Positions 54,671 to 64,000 of a stretch of DNA of 64,000 bases are shown here, piece after piece. The DNA comes from Ktedonobacteria bacterium brp13 (lineage in GTDB: Bacteria; Chloroflexota; Ktedonobacteria; Ktedonobacterales; Ktedonobacteraceae). The notes under the pieces were generated by a model. The model saw only the letters and a list, made by a program, of their open reading frames with translations, made no database searches and was not told the origin of the DNA. The stretch lies in NCBI GenBank assembly GCA_015099395.1, contig AP024096.1, positions 8,039,485 through 8,103,484 on the forward strand, read 5' to 3'. A program made the position numbers and the translations under genes. How positions within the stretch are numbered: position 1 is the stretch's first letter; the number at the start of each line of letters is the position of its first letter.

Positions 54671-55792
54671 ATGGTGCGTATTCCGTTGGATGAAAAAGGC
54701 GTTACAACTGCTCTTGACGAGGAGCTCTATTGGCAGGCGGTGCTGGCTCGTGATAAGCAGGCTGATGGTCAGTTTGTCTTTGGCGTGCATTCGACTGGCA
54801 TCTATTGTCGTCCATCGTGTCCAGCACGGCGTCCGCGACGTGAGAATGTTAGCTTCTTTCTGTCTGTAGAGGCGGCCGAGCATGCTGGCTTTCGTTCCTG
54901 CCGTAGATGTCTGCCTGCGCAAGAGGTGCCAGCTATACCCCAGGCGGAGGTAGTTGAACAGATCTGTAACTATATAGCTACTCATCTGGATGACTCTTTG
55001 CACCTGGCAGCTCTGAGTGAATACTTCCACCTGAGTCCTTCTTATTTGCAGCGTACGTTTAAGCGCGTCACCGGTGTATCACCACGTCAATACGCTGAGT
55101 CGTGCCGGTTGGAACAGTTTAAGCAGCGACTACATGATGGGGAGGCGGTGACCAGTGCGCTTTATAGCGCCGGTTACCAATCAAGTAGCCCGGTTTATGG
55201 ACTTGCGCCGGCTCGGCTTGGTATGACTCCAGCTGTCTATCGTCAGGGTGGTAAGGGGATGCGTATTCAGTATGCGATTGCGCAGAGCGAGCCTGGTTAT
55301 GTGCTGCTTGCAGCGACGAAACGTGGTATAGCGGCTGTGCGATTTGGGGAGACGGAACAGGCATTGCGCCTGGAATTAGAGCGTGAGTATCCGGCAGCAG
55401 AGATTGTAGCTGCTGAGCAGGAGATGTCACCCTGGATGGAACTCCTCTTCCAACTGTTACGTGGGCAAGCAAGTACGCAAGCTGTCTCCTTTGATGTGCA
55501 GGCGACCGTCTTTCAATGCAAGGTCTGGGAGGCACTGCGGGCGATCCCGAGTGGGGAGACTCGTTCATATTACGAGATCGCGTGTGTGGTTGGACAACCT
55601 GCGGCAACTCGAGCGGTAGCTCGTGCCTGTGCGGCAAATCCTATTGCTGTATTTATCCCGTGCCATCGTGTTGTGCGCAGCAATGGTGAGACTGGCGGTT
55701 ACCGTTGGGGTATTGAGCGAAAAAAACAGCTGCTGGAATTAGAAGCACGTAAAGCCAGGGAAGTAGAATCATTTTCTTCTGAGTGTACATAG
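54671..55792 (+). CDS. ada: Ada: methyl-phosphotriester sensor and O6-methylguanine-DNA methyltransferase
   Basis: Repairs alkylated DNA and activates the adaptive response. 373 residues in three parts. The N-terminal Ada zinc domain has Cys46, Cys50, Cys77 and Cys80 (GIYCRPSCPARRP and RSCRRCLP), where Cys46 is the methyl acceptor. The AraC-type helix-turn-helix is at about 90-185 (LSEYFHLSPSYLQRTFKRVTGVSPRQYAESCR). The MGMT domain ends with IPCHRVVRSNGETGGYRWG, with Cys331 as the suicide acceptor. AGGAGG lies upstream of the ATG. The full domain set indicates a working Ada. Confidence 0.96.
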   Translation: MVRIPLDEKGVTTALDEELYWQAVLARDKQADGQFVFGVHSTGIYCRPSCPARRPRRENVSFFLSVEAAEHAGFRSCRRCLPAQEVPAIPQAEVVEQICNYIATHLDDSLHLAALSEYFHLSPSYLQRTFKRVTGVSPRQYAESCRLEQFKQRLHDGEAVTSALYSAGYQSSSPVYGLAPARLGMTPAVYRQGGKGMRIQYAIAQSEPGYVLLAATKRGIAAVRFGETEQALRLELEREYPAAEIVAAEQEMSPWMELLFQLLRGQASTQAVSFDVQATVFQCKVWEALRAIPSGETRSYYEIACVVGQPAATRAVARACAANPIAVFIPCHRVVRSNGETGGYRWGIERKKQLLELEARKAREVESFSSECT

Positions 55793-55961
55793 CGGGGGGA
55801 TACTCCATTTTGCACTTGTGGTGCGATCATCATTGATCGTGAAAGCAGTTGTACTAGTTCATCCGTGCACTATTTGTCGGTGCTCATATATTCAGGAATT
55901 GTGCAAATACTCAATCTAGGAGTATGTTTTCAACGTATGCTCTAAAGGATTCTGAGGGTAG

Positions 55962-56366
55962 TTACGCTCGTTTCAGATGATTTGTTGCAAGCAATGCATA
56001 ATAACTATGATTGACGAGTGTCCATAGCGCTTGAAAGAAAGCGGGATCACGTTGCTCCAGGTGACGTAGTAAACTTTGTTGTTTTTCACAGCTAGCCAGA
56101 CAAAAGTCGCCGCCTGCCGAGAGATTAAGCTCTTTTAGCGCTGTGCGTAAGCGCTTTTCGCTTAACATTAACATGGTTTTGTGCCCTGCTCGTGGTCTGA
56201 GATAGTGAAGGAACTCATCAACTAACGCGAGACTTGAGGGCGGTGGAAAATCTTGATCTGCTGGAATTAACAGGTCAATAATCGCGTTCAATTGCGCCCT
56301 TTCTTCAATACTTAACTCAACCTTTTGTTGACGGGATAGTGTTGCGAGCCGCAGCATATCGCTCAT
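55962..56366 (-). CDS. Gluconate 2-dehydrogenase subunit 3-like small protein
   Basis: 134 residues. The stretch LSIEERAQLNAIIDLLIPADQDFPPPSSLALVDEFLHYL matches the start of PF13618-type proteins (gluconate dehydrogenase gamma subunit family), and a helical remainder follows. Those subunits usually carry a Tat signal and accompany a GMC oxidoreductase. Neither is present here, so this stand-alone copy has no known partner. GAGGAG precedes the ATG. The family call is moderate. Confidence 0.65.
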   Translation of the reverse strand: MSDMLRLATLSRQQKVELSIEERAQLNAIIDLLIPADQDFPPPSSLALVDEFLHYLRPRAGHKTMLMLSEKRLRTALKELNLSAGGDFCLASCEKQQSLLRHLEQRDPAFFQALWTLVNHSYYALLATNHLKRA

Positions 56367-56754
56367 TAAAACTCCTCTTTTGGGATTGGGGGATGTTTGC
56401 TCGTTGCTTCACCTAATATTATCATATATCAGGTGGATAATTCAACGGTTGAACAGGACTATTATGTTCCAGTTTTTTTCTATTAAACTCTACCATTTTT
56501 ACGTCGAGCATCTCCGTGTCAGGAAAATGTAGGTAGAACCCTTTAAATATATCACCATCTCTTTAAGATGGGAAGAGCATATTTTGCTGTAATTCTTTAG
56601 ATCTCTATGCTCATCGCAGTATAAAGGGAGTACTGCTGTGCTTGCTTGTGTTCACTGTTTTGGGGATAGCTGCTGTGATCACAGATTTTTTGCATGTCTT
56701 ATCAGCTATTCTGATAGTCATAGATTATCAGAATAGTTGATAGGGGTGTCTCTG
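56367..56754. other. Intergenic region with hairpin near the purU end
   Basis: AT-rich with no gene seen. CTATTCTGATA (56706-56716) pairs perfectly with TATCAGAATAG (56726-56736) just downstream of the minus-strand purU stop. This is a probable transcript end, although no T-run follows. Confidence 0.5.
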
Positions 56755-57615
56755 CTAGAAGACGAGGGTCTTGTTTTCGTAGATCAACACACGGTCAGCA
56801 ATATGGAGGCGGACCGCTTCTGCAAGGACGCGGCGCTCGACGTCACTACCCTTGCGTACCAGGTCATCTGTAAGGTCGCGATGGTTGCAGTGGATAACAT
56901 CCTGGGCAATGATCGGGCCTTCGTCTAGATTATTGGTAACGTAGTGTGCGGTCGCTCCGATGATTTTGACTCCCCGTTTAAAGGCTTGATTGTATGGACT
57001 GGCCCCTACAAAGGCAGGTAGGAAGCTATGGTGAATGTTAATGATGCGCTGCGGAAATGCTTCTACGAAGAAGGGTTCGAGGATTTGCATGTAGCGTGCC
57101 AGCACCAGGAAATCAACCTGATCGCCGATAAAATCAAGCATCCGCTGCTCATCTGCTGCACGTGTCGCTTTTTGAACAGGGAAGTAGTAGTAGGGAACAT
57201 TATACATTTTTGCCAGCGGTTCCAGGTTTGGATGATTGCTTAGAATGAAAGGGATATCCATGGGAAGTTCGCCACTTTTCCAGCGCCATAAAAGATCGAT
57301 CAGGCAATGATCATATTTTGAAACCAGAATTCCTGCGCGTTTTCGTTCGCGAGAGTAGCGCACGTTCCACTGCATTTGAAACTGTTCAGCAATCGGACGA
57401 AACTTATCTTTTAACTCAGAGGGCTGTAAACGAAAGCTCTCTTCTGCGAAGCTGAGGCGCATAAAGAAAATGCAGTCGGGTTGATTTGTTGAATATTGAT
57501 CAGATTCAAGAATATTTCCGTTGTGTTCGAAGACAAAGCGCGAAACAGCAGCAACGATACCAGGTTGATCTGGGCATGATATGAGTAGTGTAATGGTATT
57601 TTTTTGAGCGCTCAC
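56755..57615 (-). CDS. purU: Formyltetrahydrofolate deformylase
   Basis: Hydrolyses 10-formyl-tetrahydrofolate to formate and tetrahydrofolate, balancing one-carbon units. 286 residues. An N-terminal ACT domain (about 7-85: ITLLISCPDQPGIVAAVSRFVFEHNGNIL) is followed by the formyltransferase-like domain with INIHHSFLPAFVGASPYNQAFKRG and IGATAHYVTNNLDEGPIIAQDV, carrying the Asn/His/Asp active site. Its GTG start has GGGAGG five bases upstream, so it looks real. It stands alone. Confidence 0.95.
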   Translation of the reverse strand: MSAQKNTITLLISCPDQPGIVAAVSRFVFEHNGNILESDQYSTNQPDCIFFMRLSFAEESFRLQPSELKDKFRPIAEQFQMQWNVRYSRERKRAGILVSKYDHCLIDLLWRWKSGELPMDIPFILSNHPNLEPLAKMYNVPYYYFPVQKATRAADEQRMLDFIGDQVDFLVLARYMQILEPFFVEAFPQRIINIHHSFLPAFVGASPYNQAFKRGVKIIGATAHYVTNNLDEGPIIAQDVIHCNHRDLTDDLVRKGSDVERRVLAEAVRLHIADRVLIYENKTLVF

Positions 57616-58053
57616 GTAACCCTCCCACCAATAACAGACCGGCTTACATTTTTTGATGCCCTACATTATCTTTATGGTTAGCAGGTAGAGCTCCTATATA
57701 CTAAGCTCTGTGTGCAAGCCCTGTCAATTCACAAAATTAAGGGTTGATGGTAGACTTAGCGCGAGCTAGTTAGAGATTTTAACATAGCCTGAGGGTGTTC
57801 TTGTACTGTTAGTCGTTGTATAATGCCCAGATGGTGTAGAGCACGGCGTTGTACTTGTGGTAGCTTGCTGCTGCTGTATAGACGCCGCTATACTACACGA
57901 GGTGATAAGCAGGATGCACAGCGAGCTGCGACACACTCGTGACATATGAGCATGTTTTTTAGTTTTTGATCGTAAATTATGCAGTAATTACGATGAAAAC
58001 AATGAAGAGATTGTTCTGGTACAGGACAATAACCTCTCTAAGGGAGAGTATGA
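57616..58053. other. Divergent intergenic region with promoter-like box and hairpin
   Basis: About 440 bases between the divergent purU and reductase genes. A perfect TATAAT lies at 57819-57824. Ten bases later a long imperfect hairpin begins (GTGTAG...CTACAC with inner CGGCGT/ACGCCG, 57834-57898), which could be the leader of the reductase mRNA or a small RNA. No protein gene was seen. Confidence 0.4.
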
Positions 58054-59505
58054 ATGGAACAACTTGCTGTTACTACCAGGCCGTTACGCGTTGCCATTAT
58101 TGGCTCTGGCCCTGCCGGACTGTTTGCTGCTGACGCACTATTGAAGAAACGTGATCTTGTATTATCTATTGATATTTTTAACCGTTTCCCGACTCCCTTT
58201 GGGTTGGTTCGTGACGGTGTTGCTCCCGATCATCAATCGATCAAGTCGGTGATCCGTGTTTTTGAGAAGACACTGGCGGATACACGTGTACGTTTCTTTG
58301 GCAATGTGACCTATGGCAAAGATATTCATCACGATGAATTGCGCAGTCTCTATGATCAGATTATTTTTGCCGTAGGTGCACAGGCAGACAGGCGCATGGG
58401 TATTCCTGGTGAAGATTTAGGTAATAGTCTGCCTGCGACTGCTTTTGTTGGTTGGTATAACGGTCATCCTGATTATCGCGATCTGCCAATTGATCTTTCG
58501 TGCGAGCGAGCAATTGTCGTTGGTAATGGGAATGTTGCGATGGACGTCGCTCGTATTCTCGTAATGGATCCCGAAGAGTTAGCGAAATCTGATATCACAG
58601 AGCATGCGCTGACGATGCTGCGTGGCAGCAAAGTGCGTGAGGTCGTAGTTCTGGGGCGGCGTGGTCCGTTGCAGGCGGCGTTCAAGACTCCGGAGATTAA
58701 AGAACTGGGCACGCTGAAAAATGTAGATGTCGTTGTCGATTCACGTGATATCGATCTTGATGAAGGGACATTGGAGGCTGCAAAGACGGATCGCGGCGCA
58801 CAAACGAACCTTGAGTTCTTGCGTAACTACGCGGCCAATCAGGAATATACCTCTGAGCGTCGTATCGTGATGCGCTTCCTTGTGTCACCTGTAGAGGTTA
58901 TCGGTCAGGATGGTCGTATCTCTGCTGTACGTATCGAAGAGAACAGGCTTGTCGAAGATAGCGATGGTGGTTTGCGTGCCAGGGGGACCGGCAGATATGA
59001 GACGCTTGAGGCTGGCTTGATCCTCCGTTCGGTGGGGTATCGTAGTGTACCGATCGAAGGTGTCCCCTTCAACGAGAAGAACTATACATTCAACAACGTG
59101 GCCGGGCGTTTAGTCCAGATTGAGAGTGGCGAGGTCGTGCCTGGTGAATATGTTGTAGGTTGGGCCAAGCGTGGCCCTAGCGGCCTCATTGGTAACAACA
59201 AGCCAGACTCCGTTGCGACCGTGAATGCCATGGTTGAAGATTTGCCACAACTTCAGGGGATCGATGATGAGAATCGTGATCCTGCTTTGATTGAGAAATT
59301 GCTGAATGAGCGCAGTCTTGCGTATGTCTCTTACAGGCACTGGCAGATTCTTGACAAATATGAGATCACTCGTGGTTCTAAATACGGTCGCCCACGTGTC
59401 AAACTGACGTCTGTTTCTGAGATGATGGCAATTATTCGCGAGGAGTTAGCGAAGACTTCACCCGCGATGGCAGAAGCCATGGAAGAAGTTGATGCAGAGA
59501 AGTAG
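58054..59505 (+). CDS. FAD/NADPH ferredoxin reductase (FprA/adrenodoxin-reductase type)
   Basis: 483 residues. Transfers electrons between NADPH and ferredoxin. The FAD-binding motif VAIIGSGPAGLFAADALL is at residues 13-30, followed by FNRFPTPFGLVRDGVAPDHQSIKSV, a mark of this group. A second nucleotide-binding motif IVVGNGNVAMDVARIL is in the middle, and VGWAKRGPSGLIGNNKPDS closes the FAD site. GGGAG lies upstream of the ATG. No ferredoxin or P450 gene adjoins, so its partner is unknown. Confidence 0.93.
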   Translation: MEQLAVTTRPLRVAIIGSGPAGLFAADALLKKRDLVLSIDIFNRFPTPFGLVRDGVAPDHQSIKSVIRVFEKTLADTRVRFFGNVTYGKDIHHDELRSLYDQIIFAVGAQADRRMGIPGEDLGNSLPATAFVGWYNGHPDYRDLPIDLSCERAIVVGNGNVAMDVARILVMDPEELAKSDITEHALTMLRGSKVREVVVLGRRGPLQAAFKTPEIKELGTLKNVDVVVDSRDIDLDEGTLEAAKTDRGAQTNLEFLRNYAANQEYTSERRIVMRFLVSPVEVIGQDGRISAVRIEENRLVEDSDGGLRARGTGRYETLEAGLILRSVGYRSVPIEGVPFNEKNYTFNNVAGRLVQIESGEVVPGEYVVGWAKRGPSGLIGNNKPDSVATVNAMVEDLPQLQGIDDENRDPALIEKLLNERSLAYVSYRHWQILDKYEITRGSKYGRPRVKLTSVSEMMAIIREELAKTSPAMAEAMEEVDAEK

Positions 59506-59911
59506 ATAGCGTCGCGTACAAGTACGCTGTGGTCTATGCGCACCAATACTATTGAGGCTGCTCCATGTGCCTGTCGTCTGGATAATCGTATCCTGCGCAG
59601 GGTCCATGGTGCAGTCTCTTCGTTATTTGTTCGTGTTTTTAAGCATACGAAAACCTCTATTTTAACGCTAGAGGTGTGAATATATTTTGTATTGCGAAAC
59701 AGACCTGCTGCGGTATATAATTGAGAACTGTATTCTGCTTATCATTTTGTTTTGGTCATAGTATGAAGTGGTGGATGTAGTGTCAGGGTATGTGATGGGG
59801 ATCTCTCCTGCTGACAGAGCATATGTTTACGATGGCGTGCAGGCAACTTTTTTTCAGTTGCTGTCTATCACATGAGCACTGAAGCCGCAATCTATCCCAG
59901 GAGTAGTATAT
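59506..59911. other. Intergenic region
   Basis: About 405 bases, AT-rich toward the right. A short hairpin ACCTCT/AGAGGT (59653-59675) may end the reductase transcript. No gene was seen; the promoter of the SNF2 gene is expected here. Confidence 0.4.
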
Positions 59912-62900
59912 ATGTACATTATCCATGGTACCTGGATACCAGAAGAAGCACACGATTTTGTACAACGTGGAGCCTTTTATCTCTGGGTAGAGACAGACGA
60001 ATCGGTTGCTGCTTCTAAAAATAAGAAAGCTGCTATTCATCCCAGGCATCTCATGGATACGAGCCTGAGTACGTTTCTGCTTGAAACATTCCAGGTGCCG
60101 TCCTCCATCTCTGGTGCTTCACAGGTGAATCTGGCTACCAAATACTTTTTGTTGCCGACTGCGGATAACCGGCCGGCACCTTCTTTTGAATTATTACGCT
60201 ATGTAGAAGAGGTAGCGCCGACTTCGTTTGAGTTACAGCCCTGGCGGATCTCTTGCTATCAAGTGACAGATGTCATAGCCACATTGAATACCATCCATTT
60301 TATGGCACTACAAGGGGCTGAAGGTTTTCAACTGGGGGCGGATCTCATCTTCTGGCAACAGTACACCCAGCTATTTAAAAATATTATTGCCAGAGATCAG
60401 TACATCCCGGCATTTAAATATCAGGAGTTGGGGACGCTCAAAAGTAAAAGCAAGCGTGCTAAAGACGTTACCTCGTTTAAATTGTATCCGACCTGGGAGA
60501 TCGTCTCTGACACCTATGAAACGCTGATCCAACAGTATAGTGCTGCCATGCCGTTGGTTTGTACCTCGGGACTCAATAGCCCTGATGATACTGGCTTGAA
60601 CGATGAAGCATCTTTGTTGCGTCACTTTTCAGAGTCCTTGCTACATGATATTGTAACGAAGATACCTGTTCCCATGAAATTTGAGCAGCAGATCACAGAT
60701 ACAATACTCTATAACTGTATCTATCCTGATCGCATTAGTATGCCATCTACCTCGTCTAGTGAGGCTCTCGAAGATTACAAACACTGGCTTACCTGGCGTA
60801 CAGACTTAATCCGAGGCTATACCAACGCGGCCTTTACACTCTGCTTGCGCCTGGATGAGGCTCCTTCGAATGATGTTGATAACTGGTCGTTGCGCTTTCT
60901 GGTTGCGGCCAGGCATGATCCTTCGCTTATATTGAGTCTGGAGGAATACTGGTCGGCTCCATTGCAAGCGCGTAGAGAGATGGCGCGACCGTATGGGCAG
61001 GACTTTGAGAAGAATCTCTTACTTGCATTAGGCTATGCAGCTCGAATTTATGCCAAGATATGGGACGGTCTGGCGACCGACGAACCGCAAGCCTGCCAGT
61101 TAACGCTTGAAGAGGCATTTACGTTCTTAAAGGAGAGCGCCTGGGTACTGAGCGATGCGGGCTATACTGTGGCGGTTCCGGCGTGGTGGACTCCCGCAGG
61201 TCGACGACGCACGAAGGTTCGCCTCAAGACATCACTACGTTCCTCTAAAAAGAAAGGGACAGCGGCATCTGCTTCAGGTCATCTTAACCTGAACACGCTC
61301 ATCTCCTACGAGTATCAGTTATCGATCGGTGGACAGGCTGTAACAGAGGTGGAATGGCAGCAACTCGTCAATGCGAAGACGCCACTGGTACAGTTTCGTG
61401 GCGAGTGGATTGAACTGGACCGCGACAAGATGCAGCAGATGCTAGAGTTCTGGCAGACGCATCAGGGAGATGAGCCAGAGATCTCGCTACTCGATATGTT
61501 AAAGATCGGGACCGAGGCTGAGGATGATCTAGAGTGGGAGCATGACTTTAACTTACAGGATATGCTCTCTCACCTTAACAATAAGAATTCCCTCGCACCG
61601 ATCAATGATCCATTAGCTCTTCATGGTACGTTGCGAGAATACCAGCGCCGTGGTGTGGCCTGGTTGCAGTATTTAGAGTCGCTAGGGCTCAATCCTTGTC
61701 TGGCTGATGATATGGGTCTGGGTAAAACGCTGGAGGTGATCGCGCATCTCCTCAAGGAACAGGAGGAAGAGCATGCTCTGCAACCAACGCTCATCATCGC
61801 GCCGACCTCCGTCATTGGTAACTGGGCACGAGAGATTGCGCGTTTTGCTCCGCAGCTACGTGTGCACGTGCATCAGGGAGGCACACGCATCAAAGACAAG
61901 GATCTCTTCGTTGAGACCTGCACAGAGCATAACATTGTACTTACCTCATTCGCGTTAGCTCGCCTGGATGAAAAGCTCTTACAGGGCATCAAGTGGCAGC
62001 GTGTCGTTATCGACGAGGCCCAGAATATCAAGAATCCACAGGCGGCTCAGACACGCGCTATTCTCAAGTTATCCGCGCCACATCGGATAGCCTTAACTGG
62101 TACGCCCGTTGAGAATCGTCTACGCGATCTCTGGTCGATCTTCAACTTTCTGAATCCAGGTTATCTCGGCAAAGAGGCACAGTTTCGCAAGTCCTTTGAA
62201 TTACCAATCTACAAAAGCAATGATGCCGATACCTCTGCAACATTAAAACGCCTGGTCGAGCCCTTTATTCTGCGACGTGTCAAGACCGATAAAAGTATTA
62301 TCGACGATCTGCCAGACAAGATTGAGCAGAAGATGTACTGTACACTCTCGCCAGAGCAAGCCTCGCTCTATGAAGCGGTCGTCAAAGATGTTGCGGCACA
62401 GCTTGAAGAGGCTGAAGGTATTCAGCGTAAGGGACTCATCCTCTCTACAATTCTGCGTTTGAAGCAGATCTGTAATCATCCCATGCAGTTCTTGCAGGAT
62501 GGCAGTGCCTTCTCTGCTGAGCGTTCACACAAGCTCCAGCGGCTGGGTGAGATGATCGAAGAGGTGATTGACAGTGGTGAAAGTGCCCTGATCTTCACTC
62601 AATTTACTGAGATCGGAGATGCATTGTCGCGCTATCTTGAGCATAACCGGCACTACAATACCTACTATCTGCATGGTAGTACCAGCGTTGTCCGGCGTAA
62701 CCAGATGGTGACGGATTTTCAGGATTCTGCTACTGAACCATCGCTTTTCATCCTTTCATTGCGGGCAGGTGGCGTAGGTTTAAACCTGACGAAAGCCAAC
62801 CATGTCTTCCACTTTGATCGTTGGTGGAATCCCTCAGTGGAAGATCAGGCGACCGACCGTGCATTCCGTATCGGTCAGCGCAAGAACGTCTTTGTCCATA

Positions 62901-63067
62901 AGTTTATTGCGATGGGCACGATGGAAGAACGTATCGATGCGATGATCGAAGATAAGAAACGGCTCTCCTCACTTGTCGTTGGTAGTGACGAGTCCTGGCT
63001 GACCGAACTCGATAATGATACCTTTAAAGATCTGATCTCATTACGCCGTAGTGCGGTTGTAGAATAG
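59912..63067 (+). CDS. SNF2-family DNA-dependent ATPase/helicase
   Basis: 1051 residues. The N-terminal 550 residues are a bacterial SNF2-associated region. The ATPase core then shows LADDMGLGKTLEVIAHLL (Walker A, about residue 600), VIDEAQNIKNP (DEAQ, about 701), LTGTPVENRLRDLWSIFNFLNPG, and in the second lobe FTQFTEIGDALSRYL, LHGSTSVVRRNQMVTDFQ, LSLRAGGVGLNLTKANHVFHFDRWWNPSVEDQATDRAFRIGQ. It should translocate on double-stranded DNA. AGGAG lies before the ATG. The downstream SWIM gene starts 30 bp later, so both are probably cotranscribed. Confidence 0.94.
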   Translation: MYIIHGTWIPEEAHDFVQRGAFYLWVETDESVAASKNKKAAIHPRHLMDTSLSTFLLETFQVPSSISGASQVNLATKYFLLPTADNRPAPSFELLRYVEEVAPTSFELQPWRISCYQVTDVIATLNTIHFMALQGAEGFQLGADLIFWQQYTQLFKNIIARDQYIPAFKYQELGTLKSKSKRAKDVTSFKLYPTWEIVSDTYETLIQQYSAAMPLVCTSGLNSPDDTGLNDEASLLRHFSESLLHDIVTKIPVPMKFEQQITDTILYNCIYPDRISMPSTSSSEALEDYKHWLTWRTDLIRGYTNAAFTLCLRLDEAPSNDVDNWSLRFLVAARHDPSLILSLEEYWSAPLQARREMARPYGQDFEKNLLLALGYAARIYAKIWDGLATDEPQACQLTLEEAFTFLKESAWVLSDAGYTVAVPAWWTPAGRRRTKVRLKTSLRSSKKKGTAASASGHLNLNTLISYEYQLSIGGQAVTEVEWQQLVNAKTPLVQFRGEWIELDRDKMQQMLEFWQTHQGDEPEISLLDMLKIGTEAEDDLEWEHDFNLQDMLSHLNNKNSLAPINDPLALHGTLREYQRRGVAWLQYLESLGLNPCLADDMGLGKTLEVIAHLLKEQEEEHALQPTLIIAPTSVIGNWAREIARFAPQLRVHVHQGGTRIKDKDLFVETCTEHNIVLTSFALARLDEKLLQGIKWQRVVIDEAQNIKNPQAAQTRAILKLSAPHRIALTGTPVENRLRDLWSIFNFLNPGYLGKEAQFRKSFELPIYKSNDADTSATLKRLVEPFILRRVKTDKSIIDDLPDKIEQKMYCTLSPEQASLYEAVVKDVAAQLEEAEGIQRKGLILSTILRLKQICNHPMQFLQDGSAFSAERSHKLQRLGEMIEEVIDSGESALIFTQFTEIGDALSRYLEHNRHYNTYYLHGSTSVVRRNQMVTDFQDSATEPSLFILSLRAGGVGLNLTKANHVFHFDRWWNPSVEDQATDRAFRIGQRKNVFVHKFIAMGTMEERIDAMIEDKKRLSSLVVGSDESWLTELDNDTFKDLISLRRSAVVE

Positions 63068-63097
63068 AGAAGAAGAGAGGGAAGGAGAGTAAAAGAT

Positions 63098-63943
63098 ATG
63101 GGCCAATTCAGCCGTACCTGGTGGGGCAAGCGTTTTATCGATGCCCTTGAGGCGTTCACTGATCCAGGTCGCCTGGGACGTGGACGCTCATATGCGGTCA
63201 ACGGGCGTATTCGTAGCTACACGATAGCAAATGGGAAGGTGACCGCCAAAGTTCGTGGTTCTGTGAACCCGTACTTTGGTGTGTACAAAGAGCCGCTGTA
63301 TGATACTGAGATAACCATCACAGCCATAAAACCTGTTGATTGGACAAAGATCATCAGTAAGATCTCTATGCGTGCGGATCTGGTCACAAAACTGCTCATG
63401 AACGAGATGCCCGACGCTATAGAGGACGTCTTCATCTCGCTCGGGCTGTACCTGCTCCCGCATAGTCAGAGAGACTTTGAGACTGACTGTTCCTGTCCTG
63501 ACTACTCAAATCCTTGCAAGCATATTGCTGGCGTATACTATCTGCTGGCCTCTGCCCTGGACAACGACCCCTTTATCATGTTCGAGTTGCGTGGACTCTC
63601 CCGAGAAAAACTGCATGCAGAACTGGCTCAATCGCCATTGGGCCAGATCCTTGCCTCTTCTCTCAATGCTGAGGAGATCTCACCCGAACCGACCGACACC
63701 TACTATACGCGATCAACGAGGGAGCCAATTGCCGAGACAGATGCAGTTACACATAAAGAGTTCTGGACTGGTAAGCAACGACTGCCAACTTCAATCCCTG
63801 CAGCCGCGCAGGCGAGCGTCCCGGCGCTTCTGATTAAAAAGCAAGGAGACTATCCTCCATTCTGGCACAAAGACAGCTCTTTTATTGGTACAATGGAAGA
63901 ATTATATGATCGTGTGCGAACAAAGAGCAAGCAAATGAAGTAG
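63098..63943 (+). CDS. SWIM zinc-finger protein, partner of the SNF2 ATPase
   Basis: 281 residues. TDCSCPDYSNPCKHIAGVYYLLA (around residues 129-150, shown here in part) is a SWIM zinc finger: CxC, then CxH, which binds DNA or protein. The N-terminus begins QFSRTWWGKRFIDALEAFTDPGRL, typical of SWIM proteins found beside bacterial SNF2 genes. The C-terminus is less ordered. AGAAGGAG precedes the ATG. Its position 30 bp after the SNF2 gene on the same strand supports a joint role in DNA remodelling or repair, which is inferred from context only. Confidence 0.92.
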   Translation: MGQFSRTWWGKRFIDALEAFTDPGRLGRGRSYAVNGRIRSYTIANGKVTAKVRGSVNPYFGVYKEPLYDTEITITAIKPVDWTKIISKISMRADLVTKLLMNEMPDAIEDVFISLGLYLLPHSQRDFETDCSCPDYSNPCKHIAGVYYLLASALDNDPFIMFELRGLSREKLHAELAQSPLGQILASSLNAEEISPEPTDTYYTRSTREPIAETDAVTHKEFWTGKQRLPTSIPAAAQASVPALLIKKQGDYPPFWHKDSSFIGTMEELYDRVRTKSKQMK

Positions 63944-64000
63944 ACCACCATGGTGCCAGGTCAGCGCTCATCTCAACATGTCGAAGTGTGTTTTAACGTA

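Noticed and set aside
1-64000. CRISPR arrays, transposases, tRNA and rRNA genes
   Set aside because: No regularly spaced repeats, transposase motifs (DDE, serine or tyrosine recombinase) or tRNA-like GTTCGA-containing cloverleaves were noticed while reading both strands. A tRNAscan or ISfinder search could still find a missed one.

Overview
The window is a bacterial chromosome segment of roughly even base composition with genes on both strands. The first gene is cut by the left edge. Gene content fits a Gram-positive-type or monoderm bacterium: lipoproteins with clear lipoboxes, a T-box RNA ahead of trpS, a PadR regulator, large unusual membrane proteins, a trehalase-like GH15 enzyme and a thiazole/oxazole-type RiPP cluster. 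My best guess is Chloroflexota, Ktedonobacteria-like. This is inferred from gene mix only, since I could run no comparison.

Layout: 1-2908 NAD synthesis (nadB end, nadC, nadA); 3062-3559 a peroxiredoxin; 3712-11674 a Cache-domain sensor with an unknown partner, a thioesterase, a TetR regulator, a ferritin-like secreted protein, a nucleotidyltransferase and a PLP dehydratase; 11944-15702 a giant zinc-ribbon membrane protein; 16145-23236 an acidic protein, a propeller lipoprotein, mtaB, a DUF2085 membrane protein, a glutaredoxin-like protein, a possible structured RNA and a lipoprotein; 23487-29293 typA, GH15, a two-HTH regulator and an SCP2 protein; 29499-40053 a queD-like gene and a long aromatic/tryptophan block on the minus strand, trpS-trpE-trpG-trpD-trpCF-trpB-trpA-aroH-aroF, headed by a tryptophan-type T-box; 40663-46207 a LysM/transglycosylase, a DtxR-type regulator, an O-antigen-ligase-like protein, a DUF3307 protein and PadR; 46436-53498 the RiPP cluster; 53858-63943 a NUDIX protein, Ada, a small dehydrogenase-subunit-like protein, purU, a ferredoxin reductase, and a SNF2 helicase with a SWIM-finger partner.

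The most notable system is the RiPP (linear azole peptide) cluster on the minus strand. In order of transcription it has precursor A, a broken copy of the start of the next enzyme gene, precursor B, a leader-binding ThiF/E1-type protein, a YcaO cyclodehydratase and a SagB-type dehydrogenase. The two precursors share an identical 44-residue acidic leader, but their cores differ completely: one is Cys/Ser/Asn-rich, the other is Cys-poor with five GGGGF units. Both end in an Arg/His-rich tail. A direct tandem duplication of precursor plus enzyme 5' end explains the layout. No exporter, leader peptidase or immunity gene is evident beside it.

No rRNA, tRNA, CRISPR array, transposase or phage gene was seen.
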